DNA of 38,028 nucleotides. Source: Planctomycetota bacterium (GTDB taxonomy: Bacteria > Planctomycetota > UBA1135 > GCA-002686595). The translations under genes were made by a program, and so were the position numbers. Location of the stretch: contig NYUD01000018.1 in NCBI GenBank assembly GCA_002683825.1, positions 1 to 38,028 of the forward strand, given 5' to 3'. This document shows positions 16,474-25,800 of this stretch, piece after piece (positions within the stretch are counted from its first letter, which is position 1; each line of letters opens with the position of its first letter). The notes under the pieces were generated by a model. That model searched no databases. It was not told the DNA's origin and saw nothing but the letters and a program-made list of their open reading frames with translations.

Positions 16474-16757
16474 CGTTCTTCTTTCCCCTGCTCGATCGAG
16501 ACGGGCCGAGACCCTTCGAGTATAGAGAATCGGAGGAGAGCCCGGCTCGGTCCCATCCTGTCCGGACTTTCGATCCGAAGAAGATCCTCTCCCGCGGACA
16601 TCGACGCCTCACCGCAGCGGGCCTCGTCAATTCGCGCGCACAACCCCGCCACCACGAGGACGTCACGATCGTCGCGGCGCGGTTCAGCAAGCGCCAACTT
16701 GGCGCCATCCGGCTCATGCATCGGCCGCTGGTCTCGGCGCGACCGCAGGCTGGAACG

Positions 16758-18182
16758 CTACGGACCGCCCGGGGCGGGAGCCTCCATGACGAGCCTTTCC
16801 ATGTCGCTGAAACGCACCCCCTGCGACCCGAAGGCCACGGCCTGGAAGGTCAGCTCCACCCCATGCAGCGAGGGATCCGTGATGGTCTGCATGGGCCGGA
16901 CGAAGCTTCCGTGCGCTTCGACGCGGCCCTGGGCGACCCTGGCCGTGACCGGGATCCCGTCGACGGCCTTGAGGTAGACCCGCACCCACTGGCCGGGTTC
17001 GTCCCGCACCTCGATCTCGAAGATCTCGCCAAGCACGTTTTCCTCGGGGTCGATGTCGAGCCACGGCCCGACTTCGCCGAGAGCGGAGGGATCCGAGCTG
17101 CAGCAGCCCGCACCACCGTGCCTTCTGAACTCCAGCTCGTCGTCGTCCTGTTCGGCCGTGATCGTGTCCGAAGCGGTCCCCGACTCCGAGAAGACGAGCT
17201 CCACGGTGACCATCGGGCCCTCGAGCTCTTCGAACGGTTCTTCGTCATGATCGTCGCCTTCGATCTCGATTTCGAGCTCGCAGTCGTCCAGGTCGAATTC
17301 GACCTCGATTTCAAAGCCGTTCGCCTCGATCTCGGCCTCGAACTCGTCATCGCCGTCGTGCTCGAACGTCGACCCGGGAACGTCGAAGGGGAACATGTCC
17401 CCGTCCTGGTCGATGACGTTGATCCTGAGGTCTTTTTGCCGCGGATCGAAGCCCTCGCCTGCGGCGAAGGAGGCACGCACTCTCAGCCTCTCTTCATCGG
17501 ACCTGTACCTTTCGATCTCGAAGCAAAGCCCGCCGTTCGGGGAGGGTGTGCAGCTCAGGTTGAGCGTGTGGACGCCGAGATTCTCCGGACTCAGGGAAGC
17601 CAGCTGGATCATGTACGTGTCTCCGACGATGAGCCCATCGACCGTCACAGAAGAGAGAGCTCCGGTGCCATCGTCGTTCGAACAGCCCAGCTCGACCAGG
17701 CCGGGGCAAGGCAACAGGCCGGTGCAAAGCCCACTGGTCAGCCGGTACACGGCGAGCAGGCTGTTGTCCGCCGGAGGCAGGCTGCCCTCCGTATCGACCG
17801 TCGCCCGTGTTTCGGTGGCGACGAACCTGTACCAGAGAGTGCCGACACCCTGCGTGGACGGCCCGGAGGGGTGACAGCTGAAAGGCGGATCTTCCGGCAC
17901 CGTCGTCGCGTTCGTGTTGTCGGCGGAGGCGCTCGTGAAACACACGAGCGGCAGGTTGCCGCAACAGTCGTCGTTGACGGGAACAGCCCCCGAAGGGACC
18001 CCGGCACGCGGTGTGATCCGGGCCCGCCCGACGTTTCCATTCCCCTGGGATTGGGAGCCTCCTCCCGTTCCCAGAGCCCAGACCGGAAGGCTCGCAGGGG
18101 CCAGGGCGATCGGGGTCAACCCGAGAGCCAGGAAGCCGAGCGCCTTCCACCACGCTCGCTCACGTCGTCCTCTCGCTTTCAT
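16758..18182 (-). CDS. Secreted protein with a highly acidic beta-like segment, function unknown
   Basis: Exported protein of 474 residues with a signal peptide (WWKALGFLALGLTPIALAP after a basic start). The start is ATG 18182: AAGGAGG lies eight bases upstream, and longer frames would read through that site. After a Gly/Ser/Asn linker comes a Cys-containing beta domain (about 65-205; WYRFVATETRATVDTEGS, YMIQLASL) like the pre-peptidase/C-terminal beta-sandwiches of secreted proteins. Residues about 275-322 alternate acidic and hydrophobic residues (FEAEIEANGFEIEVEF, ELEIEIEGDDHDEE). A further beta domain follows. Acidic strands of this kind could bind calcium. No catalytic motif is seen. Confidence 0.75.
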   Translation of the reverse strand: MKARGRRERAWWKALGFLALGLTPIALAPASLPVWALGTGGGSQSQGNGNVGRARITPRAGVPSGAVPVNDDCCGNLPLVCFTSASADNTNATTVPEDPPFSCHPSGPSTQGVGTLWYRFVATETRATVDTEGSLPPADNSLLAVYRLTSGLCTGLLPCPGLVELGCSNDDGTGALSSVTVDGLIVGDTYMIQLASLSPENLGVHTLNLSCTPSPNGGLCFEIERYRSDEERLRVRASFAAGEGFDPRQKDLRINVIDQDGDMFPFDVPGSTFEHDGDDEFEAEIEANGFEIEVEFDLDDCELEIEIEGDDHDEEPFEELEGPMVTVELVFSESGTASDTITAEQDDDELEFRRHGGAGCCSSDPSALGEVGPWLDIDPEENVLGEIFEIEVRDEPGQWVRVYLKAVDGIPVTARVAQGRVEAHGSFVRPMQTITDPSLHGVELTFQAVAFGSQGVRFSDMERLVMEAPAPGGP

Positions 18183-18190
18183 CACGGACT

Positions 18191-18197
18191 CCTCCTT
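18191..18197 (-). promoter_or_regulatory. Shine-Dalgarno site fixing the secreted-protein start
   Basis: On the minus strand AAGGAGG lies eight bases before ATG 18182 (Met-Lys-Ala-Arg), deciding against the in-frame starts 30 bases further upstream. Confidence 0.65.
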
Positions 18198-18465
18198 GGC
18201 CACCGATCTCACTCCCCGTTCCTCGCCCGCCTATTCCCGACGATGGATGTGCTTGGGAAAGATGAATCGGCTAACCGACAAAGAGTCAGAGAAATTCGAC
18301 CTCGTACTGGAATGCGCCATGCTAGATGGAAAAAGCGCATTCGTGGGAGATTCAATGCGATTTTCTTGGGAGACCTCGCCCCGGAGACGGGAGGGCTCCT
18401 GGAATCGCGCCTCGGGATACACGAACTGGAGCGCCTCCCTGGCCACCCTCATGGATGGAAGAGCG

Positions 18466-19674
18466 CTACTGGATCCTGCGAGGCAGCGATCGAAAGGCCG
18501 CGGTGACCGCCCTCGTCCCCTTCAGGGCGCGATCGGGGCGCGGGTGTTCGGTGGTGAACACCACGAGCTTCTCCCGCGGCAAGATCCCCACGGCCGACTC
18601 GTCGACGGCGCCATCCGAGGCGCGCACCGATTCGATGTCGAGGCCGAGTTCGTCCGCCAGAAACTCGTAGACGGCCGCACGCTTGCTCGGACCGTAGTCG
18701 TGTTCCTCGTCCTGGAAGTGCGCATTGCGAACGCGGCCGCCCATCCCGTACGTCTCGTAGACGCGCTGGAGATAGGGGTACTCCACCCGTGGCGTGTTCC
18801 GGGTCCAGTCGCCTCCGACCGAAACCAGAAGTTGCGGGCGCGGCGCAGCGCAGGCGGCGAACTCGACGTTGTTGGTACGGAGATCCTCCCCCTGATGGAT
18901 GGGCAGCCCCGACTCGCACTCGCAGCCGCCGAACCAGTGGGCGGAGACCATGACCACCGGCGCGCTTGCCCGAATGCGATCGTCAAGGAGCGCGGCCAGG
19001 AACGTCTGGGTGCCGCCTCCCGAGGATCCCGTGGCGGCCACCCGCGTCGCGTCGGCGCAGGCAAGGGCGGTGACGAAGTCGATGGAACGCAGGGTGTTCC
19101 AGGTCTGAATGGGCCCTGCATCGGGAACCCGGTGTTCCATCTGATCGTTCTCCCCCCACCCCACCATGTCCCATGTGAACACGATCGCGCCCATTCTCGC
19201 CAGCGTCGCGCAGAGCGTCTGATAGGCGTTTTGCATCCTGCCTTCCGGGTTGCCCTCGGCTCGCCGTTTGTGTCCGTGGGGAGCGACGACGACGGGAAAG
19301 GGACCATCGCGCCCGGTGGGCTCGTACAGATTGCCCGTGACGAAGAAACCGGGAAACGACTCGAACGACACGTTGGATACCGCGTACCCCTCCTGCTCCA
19401 CACGACCGCGCGCGACGGCGTTCAGATCCGTCTTCCTCGGGGGCGGCAAGAGACCGAGTTCCCTGGCCACGTGCTCGCGGATACGATCGCGACGACGCTG
19501 CCAGCTCTTCCCGTCGCTCCACGTCGCGCCCATCTTCGACAGGGCTTCACGCGCCGGGGCTTCTCCCATGTTGTGATGCGGCGGCCACGTTCCGCCCTCG
19601 TGGTCGTCTTTGTCCTGCGCGTGAACGAGACCGACCAGCGTCGGGAGAACGAGAGCGAGCGGGAGCGTCAACAT
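18466..19674 (-). CDS. Secreted alpha/beta hydrolase (acetyl-xylan-esterase-like)
   Basis: Exported hydrolase of 402 residues with a short signal peptide (MLTLPLALVLPTLVGLVHA, cleaved near AQD). The nucleophile elbow is GSSGGG with Ser218, and the catalytic His is likely His325 in EEHDYGPSKR. FPVVVAPHGH supplies the oxyanion region. The layout matches the large planctomycete group of acetyl-esterase/dienelactone-type hydrolases that act on polysaccharide ester groups; the substrate is unproven. The ATG lies 10 bases after the stop of the small ankyrin lipoprotein gene, so the two are probably co-transcribed. Confidence 0.85.
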   Translation of the reverse strand: MLTLPLALVLPTLVGLVHAQDKDDHEGGTWPPHHNMGEAPAREALSKMGATWSDGKSWQRRRDRIREHVARELGLLPPPRKTDLNAVARGRVEQEGYAVSNVSFESFPGFFVTGNLYEPTGRDGPFPVVVAPHGHKRRAEGNPEGRMQNAYQTLCATLARMGAIVFTWDMVGWGENDQMEHRVPDAGPIQTWNTLRSIDFVTALACADATRVAATGSSGGGTQTFLAALLDDRIRASAPVVMVSAHWFGGCECESGLPIHQGEDLRTNNVEFAACAAPRPQLLVSVGGDWTRNTPRVEYPYLQRVYETYGMGGRVRNAHFQDEEHDYGPSKRAAVYEFLADELGLDIESVRASDGAVDESAVGILPREKLVVFTTEHPRPDRALKGTRAVTAAFRSLPRRIQ

Positions 19675-19684
19675 CGGGCCGGGC

Positions 19685-19840
19685 TCAGGGCTCCAGGGTC
19701 TTCTCGTTCACATCCGCACCTGCGGCCAGGTGGCGTTCCACCGCCGCCATGTCTCCTTCGTGGGCGGCGCTGATCCAGCGATCTTGCAACCCACACCCAA
19801 CCAACAGCACGGTTGCGATTGTCGCGATCAGAAGTCTCAT
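19685..19840 (-). CDS. Tiny lipoprotein with a single ankyrin repeat
   Basis: A 51-residue product starting at ATG 19840. MRLLIATIATVLLVGCG is a textbook lipoprotein signal with lipobox LVGC. The mature part (AAHEGDMAAVERHLAAGADV) is one ankyrin repeat, then the frame ends with TLEP. Ankyrin proteins normally stack several repeats, so this looks like a 3'-truncated copy or a minimal partner protein. The frame is intact, so I call it a gene. It precedes and probably shares a transcript with the hydrolase at 18466. Confidence 0.7.
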   Translation of the reverse strand: MRLLIATIATVLLVGCGLQDRWISAAHEGDMAAVERHLAAGADVNEKTLEP

Positions 19841-19991
19841 GCCTGTTCCAGTGGTACGCAGGGGCCGGCGTGCGTAGCGCCCGGTCATCGTGCCGCATGC
19901 TCGCCCGATCGCAAGCCTCTGAGATCGTACGGGTTGCGCCTCGATCGTCTTGTCGGACTATACGGACATGGTCTGGATCGCGCGCCATACA

Positions 19992-21329
19992 ATGGCCGCC
20001 ATGTTCGCCGCGACCCGCATTCTCCCGGTCCTCGTCACGTCCCTCGCTTCCATCGCCGCCGCGCAGACCACGGCGCCCCACCGGCCCACGACGCCGCTGC
20101 CCCGGCTGAGCGGGGGAAATCCGCTCGTGCACGAGTTGCGGGTGATGAGCTTCAACGTGTGGGTCGGCGGCGCCAACGTGAACGGCGGGCTGCAAAAGAT
20201 CGTCGATGCGATCGTGGCGGCGGACGCCGACGTCGTGGGCATCCAGGAATCCAGCGCGACGGCCGTGTGGGTCGCGCAGGAGCTCGGGTGGTACTCGTAC
20301 ATGCCCTCGACCGGCAGCGTGGCCGTCGTCAGTCGCTTTCCGATCACGGAGACCTTCCCGTTGACCCTGAACGGCGCGGGTACGGGCGTGCGCCTGCAAC
20401 TGAATGCAAACCCGCCGCAGGATGTCATCTTCTGGTCCTGCCACCTGACGGCCGACCCCTACGGTCCGTACCAGGCCTGCTTCGATGGCGCCACCACGCA
20501 GGTGATCATCGACACGCAGAACGTCACGCAGCTTCCCGAGATCCAGGACGTCCTGTTCGCCATGGCGCCCCAGCTGGTTCAGAAAGACCAGGTCCCCCTC
20601 ATCATCGTGGGCGACTTCAACACGCCCTCGCACCTCGACTGGATCCCTGGTACCGCGGCCCAGCACTGCGGCTATGTCGTTCCCTACCCGGTGACCCTGG
20701 CGATGCAGACGGTCGGACTGCTGGACGCCTACCGGACCCTTTTCCCCGATCCCGCCGCCGATCCCGCGAACACCTGGTCGACCATCTTCCCCTTCAACGA
20801 CGACGTGAACCAACCCGAGCCCCAGGATCGCATCGATCAGGTCCACTTCGCCGGTTCGGGTGTTGAACCGCTCGACGCCGCGGTGTTCGTGGTGGGCAAT
20901 CCGGCGGATTGGCCGAACCACGCCAGCAACGCCTGGCCCTCCGATCACGCGGGCGTCGTCGTGGACTTCGCCGTGCGGCCGACCGACGGGGCGCCCCTGC
21001 CCCTGCCGTCACTGACGCTGGACGGATCGACCTTTGCCGTCGGTGAGGAGATCGGCGCGACCTTCGCACGCGGTCCGGGCAACGCGCGCGACTGGATCGG
21101 GATCTATCCGATCACCGAGGCGCCGGGGCTCTTCTCATCGACCGCCTGGTACTACACGAACAACACCCAGAACGCGGGAGCGGGCAGCGGACCGAACCAG
21201 GGCACCGTCACCTTCGGCGCGGGCTCGGCGCCCACCTGGCCGCTGCCGCCGGGACAGTACAACGCCTACTTCCTCTGCTGCGACGGCTACGCCGTATCCG
21301 CCGGCCCCGTAGCGTTCGAGGTACTCTAG
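19992..21329 (+). CDS. Secreted endonuclease/exonuclease/phosphatase-family protein
   Basis: Exported phosphodiesterase-type enzyme of 445 residues. After a signal peptide (LPVLVTSLASIAAAQT) the EEP fold shows its motifs in order: MSFNVW, the metal-binding Glu in GIQES, GDFNTPS (Asp208/Asn210), DRIDQV and SDHAGVV (Asp318-His319). It would cleave a phosphodiester in DNA, RNA, a phospholipid or an inositol phosphate. The last 110 residues form a separate beta-sandwich with FARGPGNARDWIGIYP, seen as an accessory domain in other secreted phosphoesterases. The start is ATG 19992 (or 20001). It diverges from the ankyrin/hydrolase pair. Confidence 0.87.
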   Translation: MAAMFAATRILPVLVTSLASIAAAQTTAPHRPTTPLPRLSGGNPLVHELRVMSFNVWVGGANVNGGLQKIVDAIVAADADVVGIQESSATAVWVAQELGWYSYMPSTGSVAVVSRFPITETFPLTLNGAGTGVRLQLNANPPQDVIFWSCHLTADPYGPYQACFDGATTQVIIDTQNVTQLPEIQDVLFAMAPQLVQKDQVPLIIVGDFNTPSHLDWIPGTAAQHCGYVVPYPVTLAMQTVGLLDAYRTLFPDPAADPANTWSTIFPFNDDVNQPEPQDRIDQVHFAGSGVEPLDAAVFVVGNPADWPNHASNAWPSDHAGVVVDFAVRPTDGAPLPLPSLTLDGSTFAVGEEIGATFARGPGNARDWIGIYPITEAPGLFSSTAWYYTNNTQNAGAGSGPNQGTVTFGAGSAPTWPLPPGQYNAYFLCCDGYAVSAGPVAFEVL

Positions 21330-21671
21330 CCCGCAGGCTACCGCCGGAACTTGGGCTCTACCCGGGGGAGTATCGCCTCTCCTGCAGAGCGACGACCTCC
21401 GAGCACACCCCTCCTACCGGTCATGGCGCGGTCCGGTCCCGCTCGTGCGCTCCGCTTCCTCCCGGGCCTTCGGGGCGGGGGAAGGCGAGCCGGCGGGGGT
21501 TTCACCCGCGGCACGGAGAGGGTCGGCACGGGCGAACTTCGGAGGAACTCGACCGGCGAGCTGCTACAGTGTGGGCGCGAGTGAGGGATGGGTCCCGGGC
21601 CGAGTCGCAGATCGTCGGGGGCATCCTGCTGGTCTTCTTCCATTTCCCCACCCGGTCAAAGGATTGCGACC
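21330..21671. other. Intergenic region before the efflux genes
   Basis: 342 bases with no convincing gene. Short Arg/Pro/Gly-rich frames on both strands are typical of GC-rich non-coding DNA. It presumably holds the promoter of the RND genes, but I see no clear -35/-10 pair or operator. Confidence 0.4.
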
Positions 21672-22841
21672 ATGAGGGAGTCTTCCGATCCCGGCTGGCG
21701 ATCGCCCGGCCGAACCCCACAGCGATTCCCGGTTCCCGAGGTGGTTCTCCTCTTGCTCGCGGGGTGTGGTTGCGGTCATCGACAAGCGCAGAGCGACGAG
21801 GAGGCGGCCGTTCCGGTGACGGTGGTCACCCTCACCGAGAACGCGCTCGACGGGGCGCTGCACTATTCCGCAAGCCTGGAAGCCACCCAGCAGGTGGACC
21901 TGAACTCCCGGGTGAGCGGCTCGATCGTTTCGATCACGGAAACGGTGGGAATCGACGGGGAAGAGAGAGAGCTACAGAGCGGGGACCCCGTGTCCCTGGA
22001 CCAGGTGCTGGCCACCGTCGACGACAGGATCTATCAGGCCCAGGTGTCGGAGGCCCGGTCGGGGGTCGACGGAGCGAAGGCGGCGCTCGCAAGTTCCGAA
22101 AAGGCCTACCGGCGCAACACCACCTTGATCGAGGACAACGTCATCAGCCAGGCCGAGCTGGACCAGTCCAAGGACCAATACGACTCCGACAAGGCCCAGC
22201 TGGCCCGGGCCGAGCATTCTTTGCACGAAGCGAAGGTCCAGCTCTCCTACTGCAGCCTGAAATCGCCCTTCGACGGAGTCGTTCTGTCGTGCGACGTTTC
22301 CGTCGGCACGCTCGTTTCCGCCGGGGTTCGGGTCTTTTCGATCGCGGACATCTCGTCGATGGAAGCGATGTTCGGAGTTCCGGCCCACGTGCTGGTGGGA
22401 CTGAAGGAAGGTCAGGTCCTGACGGCGACCACCGACGCCTACCCCCACACCGCATTCGGGGGCCGGATCACCCTTCTCGGTGTGTCGGCGGATCCCCATA
22501 GCCGGCTCTTCGACGTCGATCTCACCCTACCCAATCCCGACCGACGCCTGAGGGTCGGTTTCGTGATGGGCGTTCGTGTGCCGCGGGGGGATGGAGCCGC
22601 TCGCGGCCTCCCGGTACCCCTGGACTCCATCGTCAGGCCCCCCGATGATCCAAAGGGATACGCGGTGTTCGTGGTGACCGACGACGACGGCACTCCCAAG
22701 GCCGGCTTGCGCAAGGTGTCACTGGGCAACGTGGTCGGCAACTCGATCCTGGTGACCGACGGGATCCAATCGGGTGAGCGGGTGATCCTGAGGGGTGCAA
22801 ACGTGGTTGCCGACGGCACCGAAGTCCGCCTGACTCACTGA
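21672..22841 (+). CDS. RND efflux periplasmic adaptor (membrane fusion) lipoprotein
   Basis: Adaptor of 389 residues joining an RND pump to an outer-membrane channel. LLLLAGCGCG near residues 27-36 is a lipobox, so the protein is lipid-anchored. The order is a first lipoyl half (about 60-105), a coiled-coil hairpin (about 110-190; SEARSGVDGAKAALASSEK and SQAELDQSKDQYDSDKAQL), the second lipoyl half (LKSPFDGVVLSCDV), a beta-barrel and the membrane-proximal domain (DGIQSGERVILRGANVV). The start ATG 21672 gives a normal signal. The pump gene begins 16 bases downstream. No TolC-type channel gene lies in the window. Confidence 0.92.
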   Translation: MRESSDPGWRSPGRTPQRFPVPEVVLLLLAGCGCGHRQAQSDEEAAVPVTVVTLTENALDGALHYSASLEATQQVDLNSRVSGSIVSITETVGIDGEERELQSGDPVSLDQVLATVDDRIYQAQVSEARSGVDGAKAALASSEKAYRRNTTLIEDNVISQAELDQSKDQYDSDKAQLARAEHSLHEAKVQLSYCSLKSPFDGVVLSCDVSVGTLVSAGVRVFSIADISSMEAMFGVPAHVLVGLKEGQVLTATTDAYPHTAFGGRITLLGVSADPHSRLFDVDLTLPNPDRRLRVGFVMGVRVPRGDGAARGLPVPLDSIVRPPDDPKGYAVFVVTDDDGTPKAGLRKVSLGNVVGNSILVTDGIQSGERVILRGANVVADGTEVRLTH

Positions 22842-22857
22842 AGAGGGCCTGGAATTG

Positions 22858-25800
22858 GTGCATCACGCCGACGACGAGCTGATCCGCAACACACGGAATT
22901 CGGCGCGCTACTTCACCGAGAACCGCCACATCTCGTGGATATTGCTGATCGCGCTGGTGGCCTGGGGACTCTACGGGTATCTCAACATGCCCAAGCGCAA
23001 GGATCCGGTGATACCGGTCAGGGTCGCCACCGCCGTGACCTTGTGGCCGGGGGTGCGGGCGGATCGAGTGGAGCAGGAGGTGACCCGCGCCGTGGAGTCG
23101 GCGATCGCCCAGAATTCGCACATCCACCCGCCTTCGCACACGGCATACGGAATTCGGTCCACGACGCTCACCGGGATCTCCATCGTCTCCTTTCAGCTCT
23201 CCGAGACGGTCGAGGACACCGTACGCGAATTCAGCGACATCAACCTGCGCCTGAACGCGATCAATGACAACCTGCCCGAGGGCGCGGGGCCGATCCAGTT
23301 CAACAGCGGTTTCGGAGACACCGCGGCTCTCATGCTGACGGTGGCCAGCCCGCTGGAGGACGATCTCGAACTGGAGATCCGGGCCAGGTCGATCGCCGAG
23401 GCGTTGAAGACGGTCAGGTCTGACCTGCCGGACGAAGTTCAGGCTCGACGCGCGGCGATCATCGTCGTTCTGCCGCGCTCGGTCGACACCGAGGGATTGC
23501 GAAGAGACGTGCACCGGCTGGCCTACGAAATGGACTCCAGCGACCTCGCCAAGGATCCCAGGATCCTGGTTCGCCCCGGTTTCGTGGGAGTGGACGCAAC
23601 GGTGGACGTCGGCGAAGAGACGCTGCTCTCCTTCGCCGGTGAACACGCCCTGGGAAAACTGGGAATCGAGGCCTTTCACCCCGATGCCTGGGAACCCGTC
23701 GTGATCGGGGACGTGTCCCGGACCGAAGAGATTCTCTCCGCTGCGGTCGGAGAGAAGTACACCTACCGCGATCTCGCCAACTTCACCGAACTCATCTCAC
23801 GGGCGAGCCAGGTCATCCCCGAAGTCTCCAAGGTGCAGCGTTCAGGGGTCCTGCCGGAGTGGATCACCCTCTCTTACTCGCAGCAGACGCTGGCGGCCTA
23901 CGGTGTTCAGCCCTCGAATCTGCAACAGGCGATCGGGGGACGGAACATCATCGCCAGCGGTGGGATCGTGGAGGCCGGGGCCAGCGAGCTGAACCTGGAC
24001 CCCACCGGTGAATTCTCCGATCCGAAGGAGATCGGTGACGTCATCATCTCCACCGGTGACAACGGCCTTCCCGCGTATCTGCGCGATCTGGTGGACATCC
24101 GGCGCGGCTACCGCAGCCCGCCTTCCTACCTGAACTACTTCACGCGCAAGGACGACTCCGGTCGGTGGCAGAAGACCCGCGCCGTCACCCTCGCGATCAT
24201 GATGCGCGAGCGCGAGCAAATCGACGCTTTCGCCGGAGCGATTGAACGGATGCTGTCGGACGTACGCCAGCACCTTCCCGACGACTTGATCATCACGCGC
24301 ACCTCCGACCAGCCGCGACAGGTCCGCGAGAACGTCGATCTCTTCATGACCGCGCTCTACGAGGCACTGGTCCTGGTGGCACTGGTGGCCCTGATCGGCT
24401 TCCGGGAGTGGCGTTCCTCGCTGCTGGTGATGATCAGCATCCCCCTGACCCTCGCCATGACCTTCGGCGCCATCTACCTGCTCGGGGTCGAAATACAGCA
24501 GGTATCGATCGCTTCGCTGATCATCGCCCTGGGACTGCTCGTGGATGACCCGGTGGTGGCGGGCGATGCGATCAAGCGAGAACTGGCGGCGGGACATCCC
24601 GCTCGCATCGCCGCGTGGCTGGGCCCCACCAAGCTCGCGTCCGCGATCCTCTACTCGACGATCACGAATGTGGTGGCGTACCTTCCGTTCCTGATGCTGA
24701 CCGGGAACCAGGGCGACTTTCTCCACAGCCTTCCCATCGTGATTGCCGCCACGCTGATCTCGTCTCGTTTCGTGTCGATGACCTTCGTGCCCTTCCTCGG
24801 CTACTACCTGATCAAACCGAGCGAAAAGCCGGAGCTCACGATCGAAGAGCGCAGGCGGAAGGGGTTCACCGGGTTGTATTACCGCCTGGGAAGTTACTCC
24901 ATCCTCCACCGCAAGAAGATCTTCTTGATCTCCCTGTTCTTCCTCGCCTTGGGGGTGGTCTTCAAACGCAATCTCAAGAACTCCTACTTCCCCCAGGATG
25001 TTCAGTACCTCTCTTATGTAGACGTCTGGCTGCCCAACCAGAGCCCGGTGCTTGAAACCGCCAAGGTCGCCGGAGAAGCGGAGGAGGTGATCCGGGAAGT
25101 CACGGCCCGGTATGAGCTGGAACAGGGCCGCGAGTCGCTCAAGTCGATCACGACCTTCGTGGGGGGAGGGGGTCCGAGATTCTGGTTCTCGGTGAATCCG
25201 GAGTTGCGCGAACGCAACTACGCCCAGTTGATTCTCGAGGTTACGGAAAAGGAAGACACCACGCGGCTCGTTCCGCGCTGGCAGGCAGCCCTGTCGTCCC
25301 GCATTCCCGGGGCCTTCCTGGACGTCAGGCAGCTTCAGACCGCTCCCGTTCGCTACCCCGTCGCCATACGCCTGTCGGGACGGTCGGATACCGACCCCGG
25401 GGACCAGGAGCGCGACATCGCAACCCTGCGCAAGTACGCAGCCGAGTTGAAGGACATCCTGCGCTCGGCCCCCGGCGCGTCCCGCGTGCGAGATGACTGG
25501 GATCTGGAGGGCTTCCGCTTCGACGTCAAAATCGACCCCGATCGCGCCAATCTGGCGAGCATCAGCAACCGCGACGTACAGAACGCGCTGGTCTCCGCCT
25601 CGAGCGGTTCCCAGGTCGGCCAGTATCGGGAAGACGACCAGGTGATCCCCATCGTGGCTCGAATGCGGCCTTCCGAACGGGAGTCGGTCTCCGACCTTCT
25701 GAGCCTCTACGTCTATTCATCCGCCACCACGGAAAAGGTCCCACTCGAATCGGTCGCCTCTCTGAAGCATGAGATGCAGACGGAACGCATCAAACGGCTG

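Noticed and set aside
16474..16757. Overlapping minus-strand frames of about 90 aa after the FAD-oxidase start
   Set aside because: Two frames overlap, both Arg/Ser/Pro-rich without motifs or ribosome sites; treated as intergenic.
18231..18452. 73-aa minus-strand frame between the secreted protein and the hydrolase
   Set aside because: No ribosome site, signal or motif; composition unlike neighbouring genes; more likely a promoter region.
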